Source of the DNA: Saccharibacillus endophyticus
GTDB taxonomy: Bacteria; Bacillota; Bacilli; Paenibacillales; Paenibacillaceae
Direction: 5' to 3'
NCBI RefSeq assembly: GCF_013185185.1
Contig: NZ_JAAZWE010000001.1
Span: forward strand, 1,240,001-1,304,000
Length of the DNA: 64,000 bases
In this document: positions 9,239-18,106 of the stretch, piece by piece
Layout of the letters: each line of letters starts with the position of its first letter
Position numbering within the stretch: position 1 is the stretch's first letter
Translations under genes and position numbers: made by a program
The notes under the pieces: generated by a model
Told to the model about the DNA's origin: nothing
The model's input: the letters and a program-made list of their open reading frames with translations, nothing else
Databases searched by the model: none

Positions 9239-9280
9239 AAAAGCCGAACAACCGTTGATCGCGGTTGTTCGGCTTTTTTT
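9239..9280 (+). terminator. Intrinsic terminator
   Basis: AAAAGCCGAACAACC and GGTTGTTCGGCTTTTTTT form a long stem with a T-run, just after the beta-propeller gene. The converging gene at 9292 also ends here. Confidence 0.9.
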
Positions 9281-9291
9281 GGCGCTGCATG

Positions 9292-11175
9292 TTATAGATC
9301 AACCAGGCCGTAGATTTGTTTCTCCAGTTTCTTTTTGTCTTGCTCCAGCGCTTTGCTCGTCTGCTCCGAACGCTTCAGCTCTTCCCGGTATTCGGCTTGA
9401 AGCTTGCCCAACCGCGAAATTTCGGTATCCAGGAAACCGATCCGTTCCCGTTCCGCGGCTACGACGTAGCGCTCGCCTTGTCCCCATTCCCCGTCGCTGT
9501 GCAGCGCTTCGTCCGCCATCCGCTCCAAAATGCGATCCTGCTTGCGGCGAAGATCCATCAGCGTCACGCTGGATGCCGCATAGTTCAACGTGTATTTGAC
9601 CAACCCCGCAAAGCCCTGTCCGCGCTCCTGCCGGGATGACTCGGTATCGCTCATACGACGGCGATTGTCCGCGTACTCTTCCAACAGCTGATCGAAGGAG
9701 GCCGAGATATGCGGGAGCTGCATGCTGCTGACGCGAAGCTTATCGACCAGCGAAGAACGAATTTCCGTAATTCGCTGCTCGGAACCCGCACGCTCGGTCC
9801 GAGCCGCTTCCAATTGCTCGGCGCAGCTGGCGGATTCGCGCGTGTAATAATCGATTCGTCCGTTCTCTTCGTCCAACTCGGCTTTTAACGCGCCGTGTTC
9901 TTCGGCGTGGGAACGCCACAACGCCAGCAGCGGCTCGTAATCGGCTTCCAACTCGTCTTCCGAGACCAATTCCGGCAGGAACAACTGAGTCAACAGCAAC
10001 GGCAGGCGTCTGCGCTGCGGATTCAGATTGCGGTACATCGAAAGCGACGCGCCTTTGGTTCCGCCCGGAATCACTTGCAAAAACGCGGGGCTTGCGGATA
10101 CCGTCAAAAAGTCGATCCGACGCCCGTACAATTCCTCGGTTTGGCCGAGTCCCAGCAGCCCTTTTGCCGAACCCAGCAGCGTCATGGCCGTCTCGTAATA
10201 GGCGAAACCCTGCTGCTGTTCGAGCGCGGCGAGCAGGATTTTCACGCTGCTCGGACGCGGGGGCGGAGTCGGCTCGGGCTGTTCATGTTCATCGAAATCC
10301 GAATCGGATGCAGCGGAACGGATCGAGGAATGAATTTGAGCATCGGATGCTTCTTTGTCCAGCCGCACGCTTCCGATCGGCGCCTCCGTATCCAACGGCA
10401 AAACCGCCTCGATATCCGGCTTGAAGCTTGGATCGAATCCGGGTACGTCCGATTGTTCCGAAGCCTGCTTAGGATCGACCGACTTGGGCGCGAAATTCGC
10501 AAGGTCCCGATCCCGATTCGCCGCTTCCGGCGATTCGGAAATCCCCTGCGCGTTCGATCCGATCCAATCCTCCAAATCAAAGTCCGGTTCGGATGGCGAT
10601 ACTCCCGCTTCCGCCGATGTCTGAAGGTCGGGATCGACTTCCGCCTTAGGCGTCTCCCACAGTTCCGGAAGATCCGGCAGCAGCGAATCGACGCGCCGCA
10701 TATAGAGATCCCAATCCTCTTGAGACGCAGCATCCAACAACCGACCCAAAACCTGAATCAACTGGACGATCTGGTAATCGATCAGCGCTTCAAGCTCGCT
10801 CGCTTCAGGGCGATCCTCCCGAAACGCCAGGTAAGCCCGGTCTTCTTCGGCTGCGCCGATCTCGATCTGCTCGACGATTCCTCCGGCGAATTCTTCCAAC
10901 TCCGCGGCCGTCGTCAGCGGCATGCCGACCAGCTTGGCACGCTTCGCAAGCTCCAGCAAAATGCCAAGTCGCAGATCGTCGTCGCTCCATTCGCGGTAAG
11001 CCAGCGCTTTTTCCTCTAATTTTCTGGCAAAACGTTCCGGTTCGCGCTTGATCCAATCGCGGATTTTGGACACGAGCAGCTCTTGCACCGCCGTATCGCA
11101 GCAAAGCACGTACATCAGTCTTAATTCGTCGCCCCCCAGCTTGCAGAGTGCCTGCGCAAATGTATGTCCGTACAT
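9292..11175 (-). CDS. Large cytoplasmic coiled-coil protein, function unknown
   Basis: About 627 residues with no signal or membrane segment. An alpha-helical N-terminal third (1-190) is followed by a low-complexity acidic/Ser-Pro linker (about 195-320), then a globular middle and coiled coils at about 450-510 and 590-625 rich in Glu, Lys and Gln. I do not recognise a named domain. ATG at 11175 fits best because AGGGG lies about 9 nt upstream; GTG at 11184 overlaps that site. Its domain style (helical head, disordered linker, coil) resembles the DUF2325 protein at the window start, but no sequence relation is visible. Confidence 0.7.
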   Translation of the reverse strand: MYGHTFAQALCKLGGDELRLMYVLCCDTAVQELLVSKIRDWIKREPERFARKLEEKALAYREWSDDDLRLGILLELAKRAKLVGMPLTTAAELEEFAGGIVEQIEIGAAEEDRAYLAFREDRPEASELEALIDYQIVQLIQVLGRLLDAASQEDWDLYMRRVDSLLPDLPELWETPKAEVDPDLQTSAEAGVSPSEPDFDLEDWIGSNAQGISESPEAANRDRDLANFAPKSVDPKQASEQSDVPGFDPSFKPDIEAVLPLDTEAPIGSVRLDKEASDAQIHSSIRSAASDSDFDEHEQPEPTPPPRPSSVKILLAALEQQQGFAYYETAMTLLGSAKGLLGLGQTEELYGRRIDFLTVSASPAFLQVIPGGTKGASLSMYRNLNPQRRRLPLLLTQLFLPELVSEDELEADYEPLLALWRSHAEEHGALKAELDEENGRIDYYTRESASCAEQLEAARTERAGSEQRITEIRSSLVDKLRVSSMQLPHISASFDQLLEEYADNRRRMSDTESSRQERGQGFAGLVKYTLNYAASSVTLMDLRRKQDRILERMADEALHSDGEWGQGERYVVAAERERIGFLDTEISRLGKLQAEYREELKRSEQTSKALEQDKKKLEKQIYGLVDL

Positions 11176-11289
11176 GGTCCACACCCCTTTTAGGCGAATA
11201 TCTTCGTAGCTTCATTCTAACCGCTGTCAGGGGGTTCGTTCAAATTTTCTCCTTGACCTTTCCCGAATCGCCCTCTATAATCCAGTATC

Positions 11290-11612
11290 AACGAAACATT
11301 CGGCTTTGACCGGAGACAATATTCCCCGAGCGCACCGTCCAGAGAAAGAAGCGATTGCTGAGAGCTTCTCCGGAAAGCGGCCCGGAATTACCCCTTCGCA
11401 GCCGCGAGAGCGAACGCCATGTCCGCTGCCGATCCTGAGTGGATCCGCACGGTGGCCGGTAGCTTCCGCCGATTGATCCCCGTTACCGGATTCCAAGTAA
11501 GGGTCGTGACTTGCCTATCGGAGCATCCGCTGCGAAAGTCATGGCTGAATGAGGGTGGAACCACGAGCCGAGCGCACTCGTCCCTTTCCGGGAGAGTGTG
11601 CTTTTTGCGTTT
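11290..11612 (+). promoter_or_regulatory. T-box riboswitch, threonine type
   Basis: The T-box core AGGGTGGAACCACG is at about 11548-11561. Upstream are a stem I with AG-bulge-like AGAGA (11341-11345) and a specifier-loop candidate GGAATTACC, in which ACC (11390-11392) is a threonine codon. Downstream, GCGCACTCGTCCC and GGGAGAGTGTGCTTTTT form the terminator. In this class uncharged tRNA pairs with the specifier and T-box bulge and stabilises the antiterminator, so thrS is read through under threonine starvation. Confidence 0.92.
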
Positions 11613-11663
11613 TCCGGAAGATCGTCTGCGCTCGCCATCCCACTATACTTGGAGGAATGCAGC

Positions 11664-13628
11664 ATGTCCCAATTATCCAATGTTAACGTCAATTCCGGTT
11701 CGAACGATCGCGAACGGGTTGACATCACTTTCCCTAACGGCGACGTACGCCAAGTCTTGTCCGGCACTTCGATCCTCGAAATCGCCCGGTCCGCAGGAAC
11801 TTCGCTCGGCAAAAACGCCGTAGCCGCCCGTTTGAACGGTCGCTTGGTCGATCTGTGCGAATGCGTGCAGGAGAACGCTTCGCTGGAAATTCTGCTTCCG
11901 GCAGATGAGGACAGTCTCCCGATTTACCGCCGAAGCGCCGCGAATCTGCTCGCCCGGGCCGTGAAACGATTATACGGCGGCAACGCCGCGGTTCGGCTGG
12001 GGAATAGTCAGGTTGCCAAAGACGGCTTTTACTACGAATTCGAACTTCCTTCCGCCCTCTCCGCCGACGATCTGCATGCGATCGAACGCGAAATGCGGAA
12101 GATCGCCGAAGAGAATCTGCCCATTCGCGGCCGCAAGGTTAGTCGCGCAGAAGCGTTAGTTCTGTTCCGGGAGCGTAACGAGCCGTACAAGGTCGAAGCG
12201 ATCGAGCAAGCTCCTGAAGGAGCGGAATTGCGAATCTACGAGCAAGACGAGTGGGCAGATCTTTATAGCGAACCGCTGCTTCCTTCGGCCGGACGGCTCA
12301 AAGCATTCAAGCTGCTGAGCGTCGCCGGCGCTTACTGGAACGGCGACTCGGAGCGTCCGGTGCTTCAGCGGATTCAAGGTTCGGCTTTCCCGCGCAAAGA
12401 ACAGCTCGACGAGCACCTGCTGCTGTTGGAAGAAGCCAAAAAGCGCGATCACCGCAAACTGGGGCGCGAGCTGAAGCTGTTCATGTTTTCGGACGAAGCG
12501 CCGGGGATGCCTTTTTACTTGCCGAACGGGATGTCGCTTCGCACAGAGCTGGAGAACTTCTCGCGGGACGTGCAGCTTCGCAGCGGCTACGACGAAGTGC
12601 GGTCGCCTTTCATGATGAACCGTCGTCTGTGGGAAGAATCGGGCCACTGGGATCATTATAAAGACAATATGTATTTTTCCGAAGTGGACGACGAAGCGTT
12701 CGCGCTCAAGCCGATGAACTGTCCGGGGCATATGCTGATGTACAAAAACGAACTGCGTTCCTACCGCGATCTGCCGATCCGCATGATGGAGTTCGGTCAG
12801 GTGCATCGTCACGAATACTCCGGCGCGCTGAACGGGCTGATGCGGGTGCGGACTTTTTGCCAGGATGATGCGCATTTGTTCGTGCTGCCGAATCAGATCG
12901 AAGACGAGATCGGAAAAGTCATGGATCTGATCGACCGGATGTACCGCGTGTTCGGCTTCGACTATCGGATCGAGTTGTCCACTCGTCCGGAGGATTCCAT
13001 GGGCTCCGAAGAACTGTGGGACGAGGCGGAAAACGCGCTGCGGCGCGTGCTTGAGGACCGCGGCGTCGACTATGTGCTGAACGAGGGCGACGGTGCCTTT
13101 TACGGGCCGAAGATCGATTATCACGTGCTGGACGCGCTCGGACGCAGCTGGCAGTGCGGCACGATCCAGCTCGATTTCCAAATGCCGGAGAAGTTCGATC
13201 TGTGGTATATCGGCGAAGACGGCGGCAAGCATCGGCCGGTCGTGATCCATCGCGCGATTTACGGATCGATCGACCGCTTTATCGGCATTCTGATCGAGCA
13301 TTACGCCGGAGCGTTCCCGCTGTGGCTGGCTCCGGTGCAGGTCCGCGTGCTGCCGGTATCCGCTCATTATGACGACTACGCGTTCGAAGTACGGAAAATG
13401 CTGCGGGACGCCGGAATTCGGGTCGAAGCGGAAGTCAGCGGCAATAAGCTCGGCTACAAGATGCGTGCGGCGCAGCAGGAAAAAGTGCCTTACGTATTCG
13501 TCGTCGGCGAAAAGGAACGGGAATCCGGCAGCGTGAACGTGCGGCGGTATAACGGCGATGAGCAGGTGCTGATGTCGCTGGATGAAGCGGTTGGGGCATT
13601 ATTGCAAGAAAATTGCGAGCGGCAATGA
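11664..13628 (+). CDS. thrS: Threonyl-tRNA synthetase
   Basis: A 654-residue class II synthetase that charges tRNA-Thr in the cytoplasm. It begins with a TGS domain (ITFPNGDVRQVLSGTSILEIA), then the SAD/editing domain, the catalytic core with motif 2 and zinc-ligand region (MNCPGHMLMYK, RVRTFCQDDAHLF), motif 3 (HRAIYGSIDRFIGILIEHY) and the C-terminal anticodon-binding domain. The ATG at 11664 has GGAGG 8 nt upstream. In the usual editing-domain HxxxH position the sequence reads RKNHRKLGRE-like (KKRDHRKLGREL at the domain border), and the classical HGP/HHH editing residues are not obvious. This could mean a weaker editing copy of the thrZ type. Control is by the T-box. Confidence 0.95.
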   Translation: MSQLSNVNVNSGSNDRERVDITFPNGDVRQVLSGTSILEIARSAGTSLGKNAVAARLNGRLVDLCECVQENASLEILLPADEDSLPIYRRSAANLLARAVKRLYGGNAAVRLGNSQVAKDGFYYEFELPSALSADDLHAIEREMRKIAEENLPIRGRKVSRAEALVLFRERNEPYKVEAIEQAPEGAELRIYEQDEWADLYSEPLLPSAGRLKAFKLLSVAGAYWNGDSERPVLQRIQGSAFPRKEQLDEHLLLLEEAKKRDHRKLGRELKLFMFSDEAPGMPFYLPNGMSLRTELENFSRDVQLRSGYDEVRSPFMMNRRLWEESGHWDHYKDNMYFSEVDDEAFALKPMNCPGHMLMYKNELRSYRDLPIRMMEFGQVHRHEYSGALNGLMRVRTFCQDDAHLFVLPNQIEDEIGKVMDLIDRMYRVFGFDYRIELSTRPEDSMGSEELWDEAENALRRVLEDRGVDYVLNEGDGAFYGPKIDYHVLDALGRSWQCGTIQLDFQMPEKFDLWYIGEDGGKHRPVVIHRAIYGSIDRFIGILIEHYAGAFPLWLAPVQVRVLPVSAHYDDYAFEVRKMLRDAGIRVEAEVSGNKLGYKMRAAQQEKVPYVFVVGEKERESGSVNVRRYNGDEQVLMSLDEAVGALLQENCERQ

Positions 13629-13695
13629 CGATCAGACGTCTATCTATTACCTTCTACAACGCTAAAGGTACTATTCGGTAAATCATCGGTAAATA

Positions 13696-13735
13696 AAAGG
13701 AAACGTTCGGGCCGATGCCCGAGCGTTTCCTTTTT
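13696..13735. terminator. Bidirectional terminator
   Basis: AAAGGAAACGTTCGGGC pairs with GCCCGAGCGTTTCCTTTTT between the convergent thrS gene and the exported protein gene at 13779. Confidence 0.85.
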
Positions 13736-13778
13736 CGATGTCCAAGTTATGCTTTTGAACGCCCGGGCAATCCGGCCG

Positions 13779-14882
13779 TTAAGCACCCGGCTTTCTGCGC
13801 ATCAGGAAGTCCGTCTGCGCGTCCGCCAATTCGGAATTGGCCTGTTTCAATTGCTCCAACGTGGTCGCCGTTTCCAAAACCCGTTCCGCTTTGCGCAGCG
13901 CGCGGCGAAGGTCGCCGAATGCCGACTGCGGATACTGGCCAGGCCCGATTCCTTTCGGCGCGTCCATTGTTTTCCATACGATTGCGATGCCGTTCTTCAA
14001 TTTTAAATATTCTTCGCTATTTTCGATCGGGCTGTCGCGTTTCAATTCGTCGACCAATGTCGCGTATCTGACGTCCAGATTGCCCTGAGCCATCTTCACT
14101 TGGTTGGAATCGGCATTGCTGTTGACCAACTGTTCCAATAAGGATGCGGCTTGCTCGAACGCTTGGACGGAATTCGCGTGATTGCCCGGATTTCCGCTGA
14201 TCGCGTTAAGCCTGGCTTGAATATCCGCACGGTATTTCGACGCGGATTGCAAATAAGGAGCCGGATCGTACACATAAAGTTTTTTCGCTTGAACGACTTT
14301 CGGGAGATAAACTTCCTTGAAGGCTTGGATATAACTGCCTTTCTCCTGCCAGCCCAAATCTTCGGCGTATTTTTGCGCGTCCCATACGGCATGCAGCACA
14401 GCGCGGTCGGAAACCGACAGCTTGCTTTCATCCTCGCCGATATTGCTATGGTAGTATAATACGTACTCGGATGTTGCAAACATTTTGGAAATTTGACCGT
14501 CCAAGATGTAGAAATCGATAAAATCGTTCAGTGCTTTTTCGTAATCTTGCCGGATGGCCGATAATTCAGCCTGTGAAGCTGCCGGATCAAGCGCCGCGAC
14601 ATACGCTTTATTTTGAAGGGCGATCAGATCGTTGTAGCGGTAAGAATCGGAATCGAAATTATACGTTTGCGTGATATAGAAGGTCTGTTCTCTTTTCAAA
14701 TTCAATGCGATCAGCTCGGCACGGATCGAGTCGTTCAAATAATCAAGCGGGACCGCGGCCTGCGAAGAAACAGCCGGTTGGTCTGCTTGCACGGCTGAAG
14801 GCTGGATGCCGAACCCTCCCAAGCCGACGGCAACCGCGAGCGTTACAGCGGACGTGCGTGCGAAACGTTTGTTGATTTTCAT
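13779..14882 (-). CDS. Exported helical protein with C-terminal repeat module (paralogue 1)
   Basis: A 367-residue protein with a Sec signal peptide (basic start, hydrophobic 13-27, likely cleavage at VQA-DQ). The mature part is all helical. The last 55 residues contain GQYPQSAFGDLRRALRKAE followed by RVLE, a pattern shared with the genes at 15073 and 41536 and resembling FIVAR-type modules of surface proteins. The ATG follows AAGGAGGAG by about 11 nt. It is probably secreted or wall-associated; no enzymatic motif is seen. It lies beside its closest relative in the same orientation, which suggests a local duplication. Confidence 0.75.
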   Translation of the reverse strand: MKINKRFARTSAVTLAVAVGLGGFGIQPSAVQADQPAVSSQAAVPLDYLNDSIRAELIALNLKREQTFYITQTYNFDSDSYRYNDLIALQNKAYVAALDPAASQAELSAIRQDYEKALNDFIDFYILDGQISKMFATSEYVLYYHSNIGEDESKLSVSDRAVLHAVWDAQKYAEDLGWQEKGSYIQAFKEVYLPKVVQAKKLYVYDPAPYLQSASKYRADIQARLNAISGNPGNHANSVQAFEQAASLLEQLVNSNADSNQVKMAQGNLDVRYATLVDELKRDSPIENSEEYLKLKNGIAIVWKTMDAPKGIGPGQYPQSAFGDLRRALRKAERVLETATTLEQLKQANSELADAQTDFLMRRKPGA

Positions 14883-15006
14883 ATAAAATATTCTCCTCCT
14901 TATTTATGTAATGGAATTACTTTCCTATATAAACTTGATACTGGATTTTAGACGCAAAAATTTCTGCTTATTTTTCCGAAACGAAGCAACGGAAGTCAGC
15001 CGCGCG

Positions 15007-15044
15007 AAAAGCCCGTTATTTCGCAATACGAAAGAACGGGCTTG
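15007..15044 (-). terminator. Intrinsic terminator
   Basis: AAGCCCGTTNTTTCG pairs with CGAAAGAACGGGCTT around a 5-nt loop downstream of the minus-strand gene at 15073. Confidence 0.7.
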
Positions 15045-15072
15045 ATTTCCTTACAACGGAAACCGATACGGA

Positions 15073-16251
15073 TTACGTGTTACGTTTACTTTTGAACTCG
15101 GAGACTGCCGAAGACAGATCCGAGCTTGCTTCTTTGACCTGCTCCGCCGTCGTGGATTTCTCCAACGCGCGCTCGGCTTTGCCGATTGCCCGTTTTAACG
15201 TGCCGACTGCGGAAGCGGCGTATTGGCCTTTTTCTTTGCCGGTCGGCGAGTCGAGCAAAGGTTCAGCCGATTTGATATCCGCTGCCAGCGACAGACCTTC
15301 GTTCAACGCGGCATACGTAGTCTCGACGCCCGACTGCGCGGCGTCCAGCTCGTTTTTACCGGACGTCCGGTCAAGAATCGCTTCGAGAGCGGCTGCGGAC
15401 GTATCGAAAGAGTCGCGCAGGTCTTCTACCAGATCCTCGTCGACGTTTTCCGTGCGCGCCTTGATGTTTGCTTCGTACTGCTTCAACACCGACGTATAAT
15501 CGGATGCACGGAACGCCGTAATATCGTTCGCTTCCGATTCGCGCAGCAGGAACTGCTTATACGCGGACAGCGCGCCATCCTTGGTGGAGTCTGCCGACAG
15601 CTTGTTTTGCGCTTCGGCTACGCCTTGCAGGACGAGCGCTCCGGCTGCGTTATTGCCGCTTTTGCTTTTAGCGTCGGCCAGCACTTTTTTCACCGCGTTC
15701 GCGTTGCTGATCGCTTCGCCGTTGTAACGGTCAAGCGATTCTTCCAGCTTACGGGACGTGGAGTAAATCCGATCTATCGGCGCATTCGGATCGGACAATA
15801 CTTCGACGGCCCGATTGCGGGTTTCCGTCAAGGTCGCATATGCTTTTTCCGATGTATCCAACGGGAAATGCTCGACCGCCCGCAGCGTCATGACTTCAAG
15901 ATCGATTAACGCGGCACGGGTCGCGGTAACCGAAGATTTTTTGGGATCGATAGAGATGACCGGCAGATATACTTCCGCATTGCCGATTTTGGTAACGGAT
16001 GCCGATGCCGTGCGAACCGCAGTCGATGTGCTCGAAGCACTAACCGACGTGGTTACGGATGCTGCTGCATTGGGTACGGGACTAGCCTTGGTGCTTGCCG
16101 TCTTATCGGCCGAAGCCGCGACTTTAGCCTCCGATTCCGGTGAACCGTCTGCAAAAATATGAGGCACCGCATACACGCCGCCCGCCAATACCGCAGTCGC
16201 CACGACCGCCGCTGACCATTTTCTTGCGTGACTTGATGGTTTCTTTTCCAT
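15073..16251 (-). CDS. Exported helical protein with C-terminal repeat module (paralogue 2)
   Basis: A 392-residue protein. A signal peptide or anchor (about 12-31, AAVVATAVLAGGVYAVP) is followed by an Ala/Ser/Thr-rich low-complexity linker (about 40-95), a helical body, and a C-terminal module with GQYAASAVGTLKRAIGKAE and RALEKST. The module matches those of the proteins at 13779 and 41536. AGGAGG lies 8 nt before the ATG. A surface or exported structural role is inferred. Confidence 0.75.
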   Translation of the reverse strand: MEKKPSSHARKWSAAVVATAVLAGGVYAVPHIFADGSPESEAKVAASADKTASTKASPVPNAAASVTTSVSASSTSTAVRTASASVTKIGNAEVYLPVISIDPKKSSVTATRAALIDLEVMTLRAVEHFPLDTSEKAYATLTETRNRAVEVLSDPNAPIDRIYSTSRKLEESLDRYNGEAISNANAVKKVLADAKSKSGNNAAGALVLQGVAEAQNKLSADSTKDGALSAYKQFLLRESEANDITAFRASDYTSVLKQYEANIKARTENVDEDLVEDLRDSFDTSAAALEAILDRTSGKNELDAAQSGVETTYAALNEGLSLAADIKSAEPLLDSPTGKEKGQYAASAVGTLKRAIGKAERALEKSTTAEQVKEASSDLSSAVSEFKSKRNT

Positions 16252-16481
16252 GTGAACGCCTCCTATGTACAGCAGTATGGTTCTACCTACTTTAAACCAT
16301 TGAAGCGTTAACGAATCGAAAAAAAGCCCCTCTTTTAAAAAGAAGATTCGGCGAGATATAGTTAGTTAGGTTTGGAATTTTTCGAAGAATTGAGGCTAAT
16401 CCGTTTTTTTATGACAGATAAAAAAGTTGAAGCAATAGAGCGTATCTTCGTTATCCATATGTAATCAAGTGACGTGAAGCA
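16252..16481. other. AT-rich gap without a recognised gene
   Basis: About 230 bp upstream of the exported protein gene. Its base composition is clearly more AT-rich than the neighbours to the left and it marks the start of the AT-rich segment that carries the regulator-peptide pair. No supported reading frame or structured element is seen. Confidence 0.5.
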
Positions 16482-16530
16482 AATAAAAAAAGATTCTTTC
16501 CCTAAAATCAATGGGAAGAACCTTAGTTTA
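16482..16530 (-). terminator. Terminator of the regulator-peptide operon
   Basis: Read on the minus strand, AAGGTTCTTCCCAT pairs with GGGAAAGAATCTTTTTTT, ending in a T-run. It lies about 50 bp after the stop of the short peptide gene. Confidence 0.75.
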
Positions 16531-16571
16531 AAAATTTGAAGTTATATATTACTCATCTTTGCCCTTAGTAG

Positions 16572-16745
16572 TCACCAAGTTCCAAGTCCGCCGCCACTAC
16601 CGCCACTCATCATCTTATATTCAATAGCGGTACCAAGGTTACCTTTATCAATACTTTTATCAGTATTGACTTCAAGCGTTAACGTAGTCGTAAAAACAGT
16701 AAGCAAAGCAAGGGAAATAAAGAATTTCGAAAACCCTTTTTTCAT
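16572..16745 (-). CDS. Short exported peptide, candidate pheromone precursor
   Basis: A 57-residue peptide too short for usual gene calling. It has a Lys-rich start (MKKGFSKF), a hydrophobic stretch (about 8-24) fitting a Sec signal, a polar linker, and a Gly-rich C-terminus ending SGGSGGGLGTW. Its ATG overlaps the stop codon of the upstream regulator (ATGA), and AAGGAGATG lies just before it, so the two are translationally coupled. This is the layout of RRNPP receptor-pheromone pairs (PlcR-PapR, AimR-AimP, and the Alo pairs of Paenibacillus), where the mature signal is the last 5-10 residues. The function is inferred from layout only. Confidence 0.8.
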   Translation of the reverse strand: MKKGFSKFFISLALLTVFTTTLTLEVNTDKSIDKGNLGTAIEYKMMSGGSGGGLGTW

Positions 16746-18106
16746 AAAATCATCTCCTTCATAATTTTTTTATACTTCAAATGTTGATCTTCTGAAGTAT
16801 CGATCCTGTATTTCTCAAAAAGAGGTACATATTTCATAAACATTTCTTTATTGTTTATTTTAACGACAATCTCTAAACCATTCAATAAATAATCAAAGGC
16901 TTCATCAAATATTCTTTTTTTGAAATAATATTGAGCTGCCTCATAGCAAATATCTATGTATCGATTCATTTGATACATTTTATTATAATGAGAATTCTCA
17001 AATTTTGAAGACTCCACTTTCCCATAAAAATCTTTTAGAATTTCTGTAATTTCAAAATCATTTCGATTTGCTGCTGTTAACAAAATCGAAATTGTTGCGG
17101 ATACTTCTTCCGGGTGCTCATCCATAAAAGCTATGCACTTTTCCAAAGACTGCAAGTCTCCAGACAATAAATCGATATAAATACTATTTTGCTTTGAAAA
17201 AAATCGAAATTTTTCGACTTCTTTACGCCCCTGTTCATCCAAACCAGCGAAGTAACTTAAATCTTCATAAAGTTTCGTATACGCACGAGCCTCCTTAAAG
17301 TTTTCTTGGCGAAACATAATAGTTTCCATGCTTAGAAAACCATATCCATAATAAACAACTAGCGGATGATCTGTTTGAATTGGAATATAAGCATTTGGAT
17401 TATTCATGCTTTGCTTTTCTAAAGCATACACTGTTGAAGAAAACTGAATCAATTCTCTTGAATACTGTTCCGCTTCTTCTAATTTTCCAAGAGTAAAATA
17501 TACGTCAAACAACCTCATCAACCCATCCAAACGATGATGATCCGGCAGCTTGTCGCAAAACGGTTCGAACTCGATCGCCGCTCTTAAGTTGCGCTCGTTG
17601 TCTTCCCCCAGAGCCGCGCGGAACAATCGATAATGGCTGACTGCCAAACGCTCCGACTGGTGGTACTTCTCGTTCTGCACGATACACTGGTAAAACACGG
17701 TCGATTCTTTGATCTTCCCGCTCGTATACAGGGCTTCTCCGATCTCGAAAATCATTTCCAACTGCTTAAGGTCTTCCAGCAATCTGGACAATACTTTTTC
17801 GATGCAATCGATTCGGTCCAGCTCGGCGGAGCGGATCAGGAAAGGTTCTACGCGACGGCGATTCGGCCTTCCGTCGTAGAAACACTCGTCAATGTACAAG
17901 TCGAACATCCAGCCTTCCTCATGTCCGAGCGCTTTTGCGATCCGTTCCAACTGGTTGAGCGAAATGGGTTTGGGAGGATTGCTGTTCAATATTGCGCTGA
18001 AAATGCCACGATTGATTCCCGACCATTCGCCGAATTCTGAAAAATTCATTCCCATTTCTGCGATTCCTCTTTCAATTTCGGAACGCAGCGTCATTGTCAT
18101 TTCCAT
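16742..18106 (-). CDS. RRNPP-type regulator: XRE HTH plus TPR repeats
   Basis: A 454-residue protein. The N-terminal helix-turn-helix (about 8-65, with FSEFGEWSGINRGIFSAIL) is followed by about 380 residues of helical TPR-like repeats (LFDVYFTLGKLEEAEQYSRE; AAQYYFKKRIFDEAFDYLL). This is the arrangement of peptide-sensing regulators of the RRNPP group, especially AimR and Paenibacillus Alo-type receptors. AAAGAGG lies ahead of the ATG. The first third has the GC content of the chromosome, but the C-terminal two thirds are markedly AT-rich, suggesting a mosaic gene in which the peptide-binding part and the peptide gene were exchanged together. A good sigma-A promoter lies at 18216-18244. Confidence 0.85.
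   Translation of the reverse strand: MEMTMTLRSEIERGIAEMGMNFSEFGEWSGINRGIFSAILNSNPPKPISLNQLERIAKALGHEEGWMFDLYIDECFYDGRPNRRRVEPFLIRSAELDRIDCIEKVLSRLLEDLKQLEMIFEIGEALYTSGKIKESTVFYQCIVQNEKYHQSERLAVSHYRLFRAALGEDNERNLRAAIEFEPFCDKLPDHHRLDGLMRLFDVYFTLGKLEEAEQYSRELIQFSSTVYALEKQSMNNPNAYIPIQTDHPLVVYYGYGFLSMETIMFRQENFKEARAYTKLYEDLSYFAGLDEQGRKEVEKFRFFSKQNSIYIDLLSGDLQSLEKCIAFMDEHPEEVSATISILLTAANRNDFEITEILKDFYGKVESSKFENSHYNKMYQMNRYIDICYEAAQYYFKKRIFDEAFDYLLNGLEIVVKINNKEMFMKYVPLFEKYRIDTSEDQHLKYKKIMKEMIL

Noticed and set aside
12156-13367. 403-codon minus-strand frame opposite thrS
   Set aside because: It is the reverse-strand shadow of a certain synthetase gene; the composition (many His, Arg, Val) is typical of such shadows.
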